From the NCBI GenBank assembly GCA_036003705.1, contig DASYSE010000064.1, forward strand, positions 1-19,540: a DNA stretch of 19,540 nt, read 5' to 3'. This stretch comes from CALGFH01 sp036003705 (GTDB lineage Bacteria; Actinomycetota; CALGFH01). Of this stretch, positions 12,630 through 19,540 are shown in pieces. The notes beneath the pieces are model-generated. The model searched no databases. It was not told the origin of the DNA and was given only the letters and a program-made list of their open reading frames with translations. Made by a program: the position numbers and the translations under genes. Every line of letters starts with the position of its first letter. Position 1 is the stretch's first letter.

Positions 12630-13928
12630 ATGATCCCCAGGTACACGCTGCCCGAGATGGGCGCCATCTGGAGCGAGGCCACCCGGTTCCGGCTGTTCGT
12701 CGAGGTCGAGGTGGCGGTGGCCGGGGCGAGGGCGCGGCGCGGGCTGGTGCCGGCCGCCGACCTCGCCGCCATCCAGGAGGCTCCGATCCCCTCCCCGGAG
12801 CGGGTCCACCAGCTCGACGCCGAGCTGCACCACGACGTGGTCGCCTTCCTGACCGCCTACGGGGAGGGCGCCGGCCAGGCGGCCAGGCACGTCCACTACG
12901 GCATGACCTCCTCCGACCTGCTCGACACCACCCTGGCCCTGCAGCTGGTGCGGGCCTGCGACCTGCTGGCGCGTCGACTGGACCGGCTGGTCGCGGCCAC
13001 CCGCGACCGGGCCCTGGAGCACCGCGACACCCTGTGCCTCGGGCGCACCCACGGGGTGGCGGCCGAGCCGACCACCTTCGGGCTGAAGCTGGCCGGTCAC
13101 GCGTTCGCCTTCGACCGCGACCGCCAGCGCCTGGCCGCGGCCCGCCGCTCGGTGGCCGTCGGCACCATCTCGGGCGCGGTCGGCACCTACGCGAACCTGC
13201 CGGCGGCGATCGAGGCCGAGGTGCTGGACGAGCTCGGCCTCGCTCCCGAGCCGGCCCCGACCCAGGTGGTGGCACGCGACCGTCACGCCGAGCTGCTGGC
13301 CACCCTGGCCGTGGTCGGGGCCGACATCGAGCGGCTGGCGGTCGAGGTCCGCCACCTGCAGCGGACCGAGGTGCGGGAGGCCGAGGAGCCGTTCGCCGAG
13401 GGCCAGAAGGGCTCGTCGGCGATGCCCCACAAGCGCAACCCGATCGTCGCCGAGCGGCTCACCGGCTTCGCCCGGCTGCTGCGCGGCTACGCCGTCGCCG
13501 GCCTGGAGGACGTCGCCCTCTGGCACGAGCGGGACATCTCCCACTCGGCGGTCGAGCGGGTGGCGCTGCCGGACGCCTGCTGCCTGCTCGACTACGCCCT
13601 GGAACGGGCCCATTGGCTGGTCGCCGGCCTGCGTGTGTCGCCAGAGCGGATGCGGGCCAACCTGGAGGCGTCGGGGGGGCTCGCCGGGTCGTCGGCCGCC
13701 CTGCTCGCCCTGGTCGACGCCGGCTGGGCGAGGGAGGACGCCTACGCCGTGGTGCAACGGGCCGCCATGGCCGCCTGGGAGGGCAAGGGCGGCTTCCGGG
13801 ACCTGCTGCTGGCCGAGCCGGGCGTCGCCGAGGCGCTGGCCGAACACCACCTGGACGCCGCCATCGACCCGGCCCGATTCGTCGCCGGGGCCGTCCCGGT
13901 GTTCGAGCGACTGGAGGCATTGCGGTGA
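12630..13928 (+). CDS. purB: Adenylosuccinate lyase
   Basis: PurB catalyses two beta-eliminations of fumarate: SAICAR to AICAR, and adenylosuccinate to AMP. The 432-residue protein belongs to the fumarase/aspartase superfamily and is mostly helical, forming tetramers with shared active sites. Visible conserved regions are HYGMTSSDLLDT with H89, GRTHGVAAEPTTFG with H141, and the flexible signature loop GSSAMPHKRNP (261-271) carrying the catalytic serine (S262/S263). The start ATG 12630 follows the purE stop by four bases. Its stop overlaps the purC start in the arrangement GTGA. It processes the products of both purC and purA in the same cluster. Confidence 0.97.
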   Translation: MIPRYTLPEMGAIWSEATRFRLFVEVEVAVAGARARRGLVPAADLAAIQEAPIPSPERVHQLDAELHHDVVAFLTAYGEGAGQAARHVHYGMTSSDLLDTTLALQLVRACDLLARRLDRLVAATRDRALEHRDTLCLGRTHGVAAEPTTFGLKLAGHAFAFDRDRQRLAAARRSVAVGTISGAVGTYANLPAAIEAEVLDELGLAPEPAPTQVVARDRHAELLATLAVVGADIERLAVEVRHLQRTEVREAEEPFAEGQKGSSAMPHKRNPIVAERLTGFARLLRGYAVAGLEDVALWHERDISHSAVERVALPDACCLLDYALERAHWLVAGLRVSPERMRANLEASGGLAGSSAALLALVDAGWAREDAYAVVQRAAMAAWEGKGGFRDLLLAEPGVAEALAEHHLDAAIDPARFVAGAVPVFERLEALR

Positions 13929-14821
13929 GCGAGCTCGAGGCCCCCGAGGGGCTCCGGCCCCTTGGCTCCGGGAAGGTCCGCGACCTGTACGAGGTCGACG
14001 ACCGGCACCTGCTGCTGGTGGCAAGCGATCGCATCTCCGCCTTCGACGTGGTCCTCGACGACCCGGTCCCGGGCAAGGGCGAGGTGCTGACCGCGCTGAC
14101 CCTGTTCTGGCTCGACCTGCTCGGCGACCTGGTCCCCAACCACCTGGCCGGCTGGCAGGCCTCCCAGCTGCCGCCGTCGGCGCGGCACCTGGCCGGCCGG
14201 GCCATGCTGGTCCGCCGCCTGGAGATGCTGCCGTTCGAGTGCGTCGCCCGCGGCCATCTGGTCGGCTCGGGCTGGAAGGACTACCAGGCCACCGGAGCCG
14301 TCTGCGGCATCCCGCTGCCGCCCGGCCTGCGCCAGGCCGACCGGCTGCCGGCGCCGATCTTCACCCCGGCCACCAAGGCCCAGGCCGGCCACGACGTGAA
14401 CGTCTCCGAGGCCCAGGTGGCCGAGGCCCTCGGCCCCGAGCTGGCCGCACGCCTGCGCGATCTCACCCTGGCCGTCTACCGCCGCGGCGCCGAGCATGCG
14501 GCCAGGCGCGGCATCCTGCTGGCCGACACCAAGCTGGAGTTCGGCCTCGATGGCGACCAGGTGGTGCTGGCCGACGAGGTCCTCACCCCCGACTCCTCCC
14601 GGTTCTGGCCGGCCGGCGGCTGGTCCCCGGGCCACTCGCCGCCCTCGTTCGACAAGCAGTACGTGCGTGACTGGCTCGAGGTCCAGGACTGGGATCAGCG
14701 CCCCCCCGCCCCGCCACTGCCACCCGACGTCATCGCCGGCACCGCCGCGCGCTACCGGGAAGCCTACGAGCGCCTCACCGGCCGGCTGCTCGACACCTGG
14801 CTGGCCGAGGCCCGCAGCTAG
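13925..14821 (+). CDS. purC: SAICAR synthetase
   Basis: PurC couples CAIR, the PurE product, to aspartate with ATP, giving SAICAR, which PurB then cleaves. The 298-residue protein shows the usual blocks: GSGKVRDLYEVDDRHLLLVA at the glycine-rich N-terminus, SDRISAFDVVL, RRLEMLPFECVARGHLVGSG, DTKLEFGLDGDQVVLADEVL, TPDSSRFWP and SFDKQYVRDWL. The length fits the longer SAICAR synthetases found in actinobacteria and fungi rather than the ~240-residue form. The GTG start at 13925 overlaps the purB TGA and has GGAGG (13913-13917) seven bases upstream. The stop TAG 14819-14821 interleaves with the stop of the minus-strand methyltransferase. Confidence 0.96.
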   Translation: MSELEAPEGLRPLGSGKVRDLYEVDDRHLLLVASDRISAFDVVLDDPVPGKGEVLTALTLFWLDLLGDLVPNHLAGWQASQLPPSARHLAGRAMLVRRLEMLPFECVARGHLVGSGWKDYQATGAVCGIPLPPGLRQADRLPAPIFTPATKAQAGHDVNVSEAQVAEALGPELAARLRDLTLAVYRRGAEHAARRGILLADTKLEFGLDGDQVVLADEVLTPDSSRFWPAGGWSPGHSPPSFDKQYVRDWLEVQDWDQRPPAPPLPPDVIAGTAARYREAYERLTGRLLDTWLAEARS

Positions 14822-15909
14822 AGCAGCCGGTAGAACCGCAAGGCCGCGGCATCGACCGGGAGCGTCTCCGTCTGGCGGAACCCGGCAGCCTCCGCGTAGC
14901 GGGCGAGGGTGGCCGGGCGCATGACCGCCCCGGTCGCGGCCGTCTCCGGGTCGCCCATGGCGCCCGGCAGGCACGACACCACGCTCCAGCCGTAGGCAAG
15001 CCGCTCCTGCTCCGGCGCCGGGGCGGTGAGCTCGTCCTCCACCAGCTCGTCGGCGACGACCACCGACCCGCCCTCGGCCAGCATGGTGCGGGCCGCCCGC
15101 AGGGCCTCCACCGGCCGTGACATGTCGTGCAGGGCCTCGAAGATGGTCACCAGGTCGTAGCGGCCGGGCTGGTCCGGGTCGGCGGCGTCGACGACCGCGA
15201 ACCGGACCCGGTCGGCCACCCCGGCCTCCTGGGCGTTCTCGGTGGCGACGGCGATCACGTCGGGATCCAGATCGAAACCGTCCACGGTGATGGTCGGGTA
15301 CGCCGTGGCCATGGCGATGCTCGACCAGCCGGTCCCGCAGGCGACATCGGCGACCCGGGCCGGCGGTTCGGCCCGCAGCCGCCGGTCGACCTCCGGGATC
15401 GCCGGCAGCCACTCCTGGCCGAGCAGGTTGATGAACAGCGCCCGGTTGAACTCCGCCCGCCCCTCCGGCTCCCATGCCAGCGGCGGCGGGGCTCCGCCGG
15501 TCCGGAACGCCTCCACCAGCTGCGGGAGCGGCCGGCCGGCCCGGACCATATCGACACCCCGGTAGGCCTCGTACCGGACGTCGTCCGGGTCGGCCAGGAC
15601 CGGGACGTGCCCGGGAGGGATCCGGTAGCGGCGGGCCAGCGGATCGGCGGTCGGGTCGTCGACCGCCAGCAGCCCGCTGGCCGCGTGGTGCTCCAGCCAC
15701 TCCCGCACGTAGCGTTCGACGGTGCCGGTTGCCCCGGCCAGCTCCGAGGAGGTCGCCGGCCCGGCCCCGGCCAGCGCCCGGTACAGGCCGAGGCGCTCAC
15801 CCAGGTAGACGGTGTAGAGCTCCAGGACGGCGAGGGTGTCCTCGAACAGCCGCCGGGCCAGCGCCTGTGCCGGGTCGGCTCCCGGGTCGCGGGGTTGGTC
15901 AGCGCTCGT
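14818..15909 (-). CDS. Class I SAM-dependent methyltransferase with N-terminal winged-helix domain (probable ACG start)
   Basis: A SAM-dependent methyltransferase of the type that includes mycobacterial Rv2258c. An N-terminal helical/winged-helix dimerisation domain (about residues 15-75: LARRLFEDTLAVLELYTVYLGERL, then ERYVREWLEHHAASGLL) precedes the Rossmann domain. The SAM motif I is VADVACGTGW, near residue 186, followed by the acidic FDLDPD, YDLVTIFEALHDM, and VVVADE. The substrate is unknown. The frame is open to about 15990, but no ATG, GTG or TTG occurs before GTG 15708, which would cut off the N-terminal domain. ACG 15909 lies six bases after a strong AGGAGGAGG and would begin (M)SADQPRD, so it is the preferred start, giving 363 residues. 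It overlaps the ligase 3' end by 11 bp, which suggests coupling. Confidence 0.8.
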   Translation of the reverse strand, partial: TSADQPRDPGADPAQALARRLFEDTLAVLELYTVYLGERLGLYRALAGAGPATSSELAGATGTVERYVREWLEHHAASGLLAVDDPTADPLARRYRIPPGHVPVLADPDDVRYEAYRGVDMVRAGRPLPQLVEAFRTGGAPPPLAWEPEGRAEFNRALFINLLGQEWLPAIPEVDRRLRAEPPARVADVACGTGWSSIAMATAYPTITVDGFDLDPDVIAVATENAQEAGVADRVRFAVVDAADPDQPGRYDLVTIFEALHDMSRPVEALRAARTMLAEGGSVVVADELVEDELTAPAPEQERLAYGWSVVSCLPGAMGDPETAATGAVMRPATLARYAEAAGFRQTETLPVDAAALRFYRLL

Positions 15910-17530
15910 CGGAACCCTCCTCCTCTTGGACGCTGTTGACGAACCGCTCGCGCAGCAGGCGCTTGGAGAACTTGCCGGTGGCGGTCATTGGGATCTCGTC
16001 GACGAACTCGACCCGCTCGGGCAGCCACCACTTGGGGAACTTGCCGGCGACCGAGGCGACCACCTCGGCCTCGCCCACCTCCGAGCCGGGCTTGCGGACC
16101 ACGACGGCCATCGGGCGCTCGCCCCATTTCTCGTCGGGGATGGCGATGACCGCCGCCTGGGCGACCTCGGGGTGGCCCATCAGGGCGTTCTCCAGCTCGA
16201 CGCTGGAGATCCACTCGCCGCCGGACTTGACCAGGTCCTTGGTCCGGTCCACCAGGTGCAGGTAGCCCTCGCCGTCGATGGTGGCGACGTCGCCAGTGTG
16301 GTACCAGCCGTCGACGAAGGCCTGGGCCGACCGCTCGTCGTCCAGGTACTCCGATGCGATCCAGGGGCCGCGGAGCTGCAGCTCGCCCATGGACTTGCCG
16401 TCGGCCCGGACCTGGCGGCCGTCGGCGTCCACCACCCGTTGCTCCAGCCCCGGCACCAGCAGCCCCTGCTTGGCCTTGTAGGAGTAGCGAGCCTCGACCG
16501 GCAGATCGCCCATGGTCGACTTGAGCCGCGAGAAATGCGTCACCGGGGTCGCCTCGGTCATGCCGTAGGCGTGGATGAACTCCACGCCGAAGCGTTCCTC
16601 GTAGGCGCGGATCATCGAGACCGGGGCGGCCGAGCCGCCGCAGATGATGCGCCGGAGCCGGCCGAGGTCGCCGCCCTGCCGGTCGAGCAGCTGCAGGATG
16701 CCGAGCCAGACCGTCGGCACGCCGGCGGAGACGGTCACTCCCTCCTCGCGGATCAGCCGCAGGTAGTCGGCCGGGGTCGGGGCGGGCCCGCCGTACACCT
16801 GGCCGGCCCCGTACCAGGTGGCCGCGAACGGCATCCCCCAGGCGTTGACGTGGAACATGGGCACGATCGGGAGCAGCACGTCCCGCTCGCAGATGGCGGC
16901 GGTGTCGACCAGGCCGACCATCAGCGAGTGCAGGAACAGCGCCCGGTGGGGGTAGGCGACGCCCTTGGGGTTACCGGTGGTCGCCGAGGTGTAGCAGATG
17001 CCGGCCGTCTGGTCCTCGTCCAGGGCCGGCCAGTCGCGCATCGGGGCCGAGCGCTCGACCAATTCCTCGTAGCCGTGCTCGGAGCCGAAGCCGAGCACCG
17101 GCCGTCCCGCTTCGGCGCCGTCCAGCACCAGCAGGTGCTCCACGGTGCCCAGGCTGGGCAGCACCGGGCCGATCGCCGGGGCCAGCTCGGCGTCGGTCAC
17201 CAGCACCTTGTCGCGGGCGTGGTTGATGATGTAGGCGAGCTGGTCGCCGCCGAGTCGGATGTTCAGCGTGTGGTAGCTGGCGCCCATCATCGCCGCCGCG
17301 AAGTACACCTCCAGGTGGCGGTCGTGGTTCCAGCAGAAGGTGGCCACCCGGTCGCCCGGCCCGACCCCAAGCTCGCGCAGCCCGCCGGCCACCCTGGCCA
17401 CCCGCTCGGCCCATTCGCCGTAGGTGGTGCGCTGCACGCCCCCCGGCCGCCTGGTCGCGAGCTGCTTGCCGGGGAACAGCGTCCGGGCCCGCTGGTAGAT
17501 GCTCCGGACGGTGAGCGGGTAGTCCATCAT
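15899..17530 (-). CDS. AMP-forming acyl-CoA ligase (fatty-acid-CoA ligase type)
   Basis: A 543-residue member of the ANL superfamily that activates a carboxylic acid with ATP to an acyl-adenylate and transfers it to CoA. The phosphate loop is YTSATTGNPKGV, near residues 180-191, one residue off the usual YTSGTTGxPKG. YGMTEATPVTHF is the adenine/substrate motif. GWYHTGDVATIDGEGYLHLVDRTKDLVKSGGEWIS marks the hinge to the C-terminal domain. The catalytic Lys is K520 in PMTATGKFSKRLLRE. The overall pattern fits medium/long-chain fatty acyl-CoA ligases (AlkK/FadD-like), but chain length cannot be told. The start ATG 17530 has GAGAGGAGG eight bases upstream. The 3' end overlaps the methyltransferase, which is probably co-transcribed. 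Confidence 0.92.
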   Translation of the reverse strand: MMDYPLTVRSIYQRARTLFPGKQLATRRPGGVQRTTYGEWAERVARVAGGLRELGVGPGDRVATFCWNHDRHLEVYFAAAMMGASYHTLNIRLGGDQLAYIINHARDKVLVTDAELAPAIGPVLPSLGTVEHLLVLDGAEAGRPVLGFGSEHGYEELVERSAPMRDWPALDEDQTAGICYTSATTGNPKGVAYPHRALFLHSLMVGLVDTAAICERDVLLPIVPMFHVNAWGMPFAATWYGAGQVYGGPAPTPADYLRLIREEGVTVSAGVPTVWLGILQLLDRQGGDLGRLRRIICGGSAAPVSMIRAYEERFGVEFIHAYGMTEATPVTHFSRLKSTMGDLPVEARYSYKAKQGLLVPGLEQRVVDADGRQVRADGKSMGELQLRGPWIASEYLDDERSAQAFVDGWYHTGDVATIDGEGYLHLVDRTKDLVKSGGEWISSVELENALMGHPEVAQAAVIAIPDEKWGERPMAVVVRKPGSEVGEAEVVASVAGKFPKWWLPERVEFVDEIPMTATGKFSKRLLRERFVNSVQEEEGSDER

Positions 17531-17561
17531 CGCGCGGACCTCCTCTCTGGCGCCTGCCCAG

Positions 17562-17567
17562 ATGCTA
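17562..17567 (-). promoter_or_regulatory. Possible -10 element TAGCAT for the acyl-CoA ligase
   Basis: Read on the minus strand, TAGCAT fits TAnnnT. A transcript would start near 17555, leaving a leader of about 25 bases that holds the GAGAGGAGG ribosome binding site of the ligase. The -35 position shows only a weak ACTGGC. The call rests on one hexamer and its position. Confidence 0.35.
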
Positions 17568-17614
17568 CCGTCCCGCGCTAGAGCGCCAGTCGGGTATCCG
17601 GGTTCGAGGGAGTG

Positions 17615-17652
17615 CGTACCGCCGGTGGCGGCGCAGGCTGCACGGCGGTACG
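17615..17652. repeat. 10-bp perfect inverted repeat in the divergent intergenic region
   Basis: CGTACCGCCG (17615-17624) and CGGCGGTACG (17643-17652) are exact reverse complements, separated by 18 bases. The element lies in the 181-bp gap between the minus-strand ligase start and the histidine phosphatase start. It could be an operator for one or both genes or a hairpin in the phosphatase leader. The rest of this gap shows a short GCGCT-AG-AGCGC palindrome at 17575-17586 and no ORF with coding character. Confidence 0.55.
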
Positions 17653-17711
17653 AATGGTCCGGCGCTGCCTGCGGTGCCGGATACATGACCGCCGCTCCAG
17701 GAGGAGATGCT

Positions 17712-18332
17712 GTGGAGCTGTACCTGATCCGGCACGGCGAGACCGAGTGGTCGCGGGCGCGGCGGCACACGGGCCGCACCGACCTGCCGCTCAGCCCGGT
17801 CGGCGAGGCGGAGGCCAGATCCCTCGGGGCCCACCTGCGCGGCCTCGAGGTCGACCGGGTCCTGTCCAGCCCGCTCACCCGGGCGCTGGCAACGGCGAAG
17901 CTGGCCGGCTTCGGCGACCTCCTCCAGATGAGCCCGGCCCTGCTCGAGTTCGACTACGGCGACTACGAAGGCCTGACCACCTCGGAGATCCGGGCTGGGA
18001 GGCCCGGATGGGATCTGTTCCGCGACGGCTGCCCCGGCGGCGAGTCGGTCGAGGCCGCCGCCGCGCGGGCCCGCTCACTGGTCGAGGAGCTGGCCGGTGG
18101 CTCCGGCCGGACCATGCTGTTCGGCCACGGCCACCAGCTCCGCATCCTGACCGCGTGCTATCTGGGCCTGCCGCCCGCCGCCGCTCGCCACCTGTTCCTG
18201 GGCACGGCCAGCCTCTCGGTCCTCGGCACCGAGCACCAGTGGCCAGCGATCCTGCTCTGGAACGAGCAGGAGGGCTCCGGCGCCCACATCGCCGAGGCCG
18301 GCACCACCGGCTGGCGGGGCGTCCCCGGATGA
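17712..18332 (+). CDS. Histidine phosphatase family protein (phosphoglycerate-mutase-like)
   Basis: A 206-residue member of the histidine phosphatase (phosphoglycerate mutase-like) superfamily. LIRHGETEW (residues 5-13) carries the catalytic H8 that becomes phosphorylated. GRTDLPLSPVGEAEARSLG, VLSSPLTRALATAKLAG and LLEFDYGDYEGLT are the typical following blocks, and LFGHGHQLRIL contains the second active-site His. These features do not separate a mutase from a sugar-phosphate phosphatase, and its coupling to rpiA leans toward a phosphatase. The start is GTG 17712 with AGGAGG seven bases upstream; ATG 17685 is in frame but less supported. The last bases overlap the rpiA start (ATGA). Confidence 0.88.
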   Translation: MELYLIRHGETEWSRARRHTGRTDLPLSPVGEAEARSLGAHLRGLEVDRVLSSPLTRALATAKLAGFGDLLQMSPALLEFDYGDYEGLTTSEIRAGRPGWDLFRDGCPGGESVEAAAARARSLVEELAGGSGRTMLFGHGHQLRILTACYLGLPPAAARHLFLGTASLSVLGTEHQWPAILLWNEQEGSGAHIAEAGTTGWRGVPG

Positions 18333-19009
18333 GCGGGATCCTCGACGCCCCGGCGCGGGCGGCGGCGGCCGCCGCCGCCCGCGCCCGGATCGAGCCGGGC
18401 ATGACCATCGGCCTCGGCTCCGGCCGGGCGGTGTTCGCCCTGGTCGACCTGCTGGCCGCGACCTGGCGGGGGACCCCGCTCCGGGCGGTTGTCGCCTCGG
18501 CCAGGACCGAGGCCAGGGCCAGGGCGGCTGGCATCGAGCTGGTCGACCTCGACGGCGACCTCACCCTCGACCTGGCCATCGACGGCGCCGACGAGGTCGA
18601 CCCCCGCCGCGCGCTCCTCAAGGGCGGCGGCGGCGCCATGCTGCGCGAGAAGCTGGTGCTCGCCGCCGCCCGCCGGGTCGTGATCGTGGTCGAGGCGCCC
18701 AAGCTGGTCGACCGTCTCGGCGCCACCCACACCCTCCCCGTCGAGGTGGTCCGGTTCGCCTGGCCCACCACCCGCCGGCGCCTGCTCGACCTGGTCGGAT
18801 CGGCCACCCTTCGCCAGACCGACGCCGGTATTCCCGTGGTCACCGACGAGGGCCATCACATCCTCGACTGCGTCCTTCCCGAGGGGAACCCTGAGGTCCT
18901 CGCCACGGCCATCAGGGCCACCCTTGGCGTGGTCGAGCACGGCCTGTTCCTCGACCCCCCGGACGAGGTCCTGGTCGGTCGCCCCGACGGCACCGTCCGG
19001 GTCCTCTAG
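18329..19009 (+). CDS. rpiA: Ribose-5-phosphate isomerase A
   Basis: RpiA interconverts ribose 5-phosphate and ribulose 5-phosphate in the pentose phosphate pathway, supplying the sugar for PRPP and hence for the purine cluster nearby. The 226-residue length is standard. Catalytic segments are LAIDGADEVDP (D85, D88) and LLKGGGGAMLREK (K98, E107), corresponding to the D81, D84, K94 and E103 set of the E. coli enzyme. GVVEHGLFL near the C-terminus is also conserved. The N-terminal phosphate loop reads GLGSGRA rather than the usual GxGTGST. The ATG 18329 overlaps the phosphatase stop by four bases, so the two are translationally coupled. The gene converges on the small membrane protein gene, with 14 bp between their stops. 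Confidence 0.92.
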   Translation: MSGILDAPARAAAAAAARARIEPGMTIGLGSGRAVFALVDLLAATWRGTPLRAVVASARTEARARAAGIELVDLDGDLTLDLAIDGADEVDPRRALLKGGGGAMLREKLVLAAARRVVIVVEAPKLVDRLGATHTLPVEVVRFAWPTTRRRLLDLVGSATLRQTDAGIPVVTDEGHHILDCVLPEGNPEVLATAIRATLGVVEHGLFLDPPDEVLVGRPDGTVRVL

Positions 19010-19023
19010 CTGGACACCGCCAC

Positions 19024-19191
19024 TCAGGTCCCGCCGGCTTCCTCACGGCGGGCCCGGGCCTCGGCGCGGGCCCGGACCCGGTTCATGAGCACCGTGCCGG
19101 GGATGGCGGCGATGAGGAGGGCGGCCGGGCCCCAGATGTAGGTGGGGAGGGGGGCGGTGACGACCATGGCGACCACCAGTGCGGCCAGCAT
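19024..19191 (-). CDS. Small two-helix membrane protein, hypothetical
   Basis: A 55-residue candidate with two hydrophobic segments, LAALVVAMVVTAPLPTYIW (about 2-20) and PAALLIAAIPGTVLM (about 22-36), then a charged basic/acidic tail (NRVRARAEARARREEAGG). The family was not recognised. It follows the fabF-like gene on the same strand by about 115 bp. No Shine-Dalgarno precedes ATG 19191, and the reading frame extends upstream without a convincing start, so the start and even the coding status are uncertain. The hydrophobic pattern is the main support. Confidence 0.5.
   Translation of the reverse strand: MLAALVVAMVVTAPLPTYIWGPAALLIAAIPGTVLMNRVRARAEARARREEAGGT
19030..19052. terminator. 7-bp stem-loop at the rpiA/small-ORF convergence
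   Basis: CCCGCCG (19030-19036) pairs with CGGCGGG (19046-19052) around a 9-base loop, 20 bases past the rpiA stop and inside the 3' end of the minus-strand small ORF. Its position suits termination of rpiA transcripts. No T-run follows, so it is only a candidate. Confidence 0.35.
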
Positions 19192-19306
19192 GAGGGCTAG
19201 CTCACGCGGCTGCGCAGGGCCTCGCGGAGCAGGTCGGGCATGGCGAGGCGGACAGGCCGCCGAGCGGCTGCCGCCTTGGCTTGGGCGACCGATTCGCGGC
19301 GTCGTC

Positions 19307-19540
19307 TCAGGAGCTGGCGCGGCGAAGGACGACGGCGCCATTGTGGCCCCCCAGACCCATTGAATTCGAGATGGCCACGTCGAACCGGGCCTCCCGGGCC
19401 TTCAGGGGTACGTAGTCGAGGTCGCATGCTGGGTCCGGGTCCTCGAGGTTGATGGTCGGGGGCAGGACCTGGTCGCGCAGGGCGAGCGCGCTGGCGATCG
19501 CCTCGAGGGCGCCGGCCGCGCCGAACAGGTGGCCGGTCAT
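19307..19540 (-). CDS. fabF: Beta-ketoacyl-ACP synthase II (FabF/KAS II type), C-terminal end
   Basis: This is the last 77 codons of a thiolase-fold ketoacyl-ACP synthase; the rest lies beyond the window edge. The enzyme condenses malonyl-ACP with acyl-ACP in fatty acid elongation. TGHLFGAAGALEAIASALAL carries the second catalytic His of the Cys-His-His triad. PPTINLEDPDPACDLDYVP and ISNSMGLGGHNGAVVLRR are the usual C-terminal blocks of KAS I/II. The first Met at the window edge is internal (the M of the SMTGH motif), not a start. Type II FAS is favoured over a polyketide synthase because the sequence ends as a free-standing synthase, but the missing part prevents a firm choice. Confidence 0.88.
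   Translation of the reverse strand: MTGHLFGAAGALEAIASALALRDQVLPPTINLEDPDPACDLDYVPLKAREARFDVAISNSMGLGGHNGAVVLRRASS

Noticed and set aside
17562..17711. N-terminal extension of the histidine phosphatase to 17562 or 17685
   Set aside because: The extra residues do not resemble the family; GTG 17712 has AGGAGG at good spacing and starts directly with ELYLIRHGETEW.
1..19540. tRNA, rRNA, CRISPR, transposase, integrase, toxin-antitoxin or phage-defence genes
   Set aside because: No such sequence or repeat pattern was seen; all sizeable frames are assigned to housekeeping or metabolic genes.

Overview
The window is very GC-rich chromosomal DNA with densely packed, often overlapping genes. The gene set points to an actinobacterium (Actinomycetota), probably outside the best-studied genera. 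The evidence is an HspR-type MerR repressor in the dnaK operon, an RbpA-like RNA-polymerase-binding protein, a geranylgeranyl-reductase-family flavoenzyme, an Rv2258c-like methyltransferase, many GTG starts, and TAnnnT -10 motifs placed as in leaderless actinobacterial promoters. The genus cannot be read from the sequence. No tRNA, rRNA, CRISPR array, insertion sequence or phage gene was seen, and the layout looks like core chromosome.

Region 1 (1-5853, + strand) is a chaperone operon: end of dnaK, hsp20, grpE, dnaJ, hspR, clpB. It combines the DnaK folding machine, a small holdase, the ClpB disaggregase and the HspR repressor of the regulon. The hsp20-grpE gap holds two mutually exclusive stem-loops, one of which covers the grpE ribosome binding site.

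Region 2 (5892-8827) has a 97-residue membrane protein with a leaderless-type promoter. It converges on a minus-strand pair: a 69-residue RbpA-like protein without the sigma-binding C-terminus, and a FAD-dependent prenyl reductase. Divergent from that pair is an EamA-type exporter, apparently preceded by an 11-codon leaderless upstream ORF that overlaps its GTG start.

Region 3 (8872-14821, + strand) is a purine cluster: purA, purD, a GrpB/UPF0157 gene, purE, purB, purC. PurE carries an unusual CO2-site loop and no purK is present.

Region 4 (14818-17530, - strand) holds an AMP-forming acyl-CoA ligase followed by a SAM methyltransferase. The methyltransferase has no ATG, GTG or TTG ahead of its conserved N-terminal domain.

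Region 5 (17712-19540) has a histidine phosphatase overlapping ribose-5-phosphate isomerase A on the + strand, converging on a small membrane protein and the 3' end of a fabF-type ketoacyl synthase on the - strand. No stretch longer than 300 bases lacks a gene. The longest gap, 17531-17711, is a divergent promoter region with a 10-bp inverted repeat.
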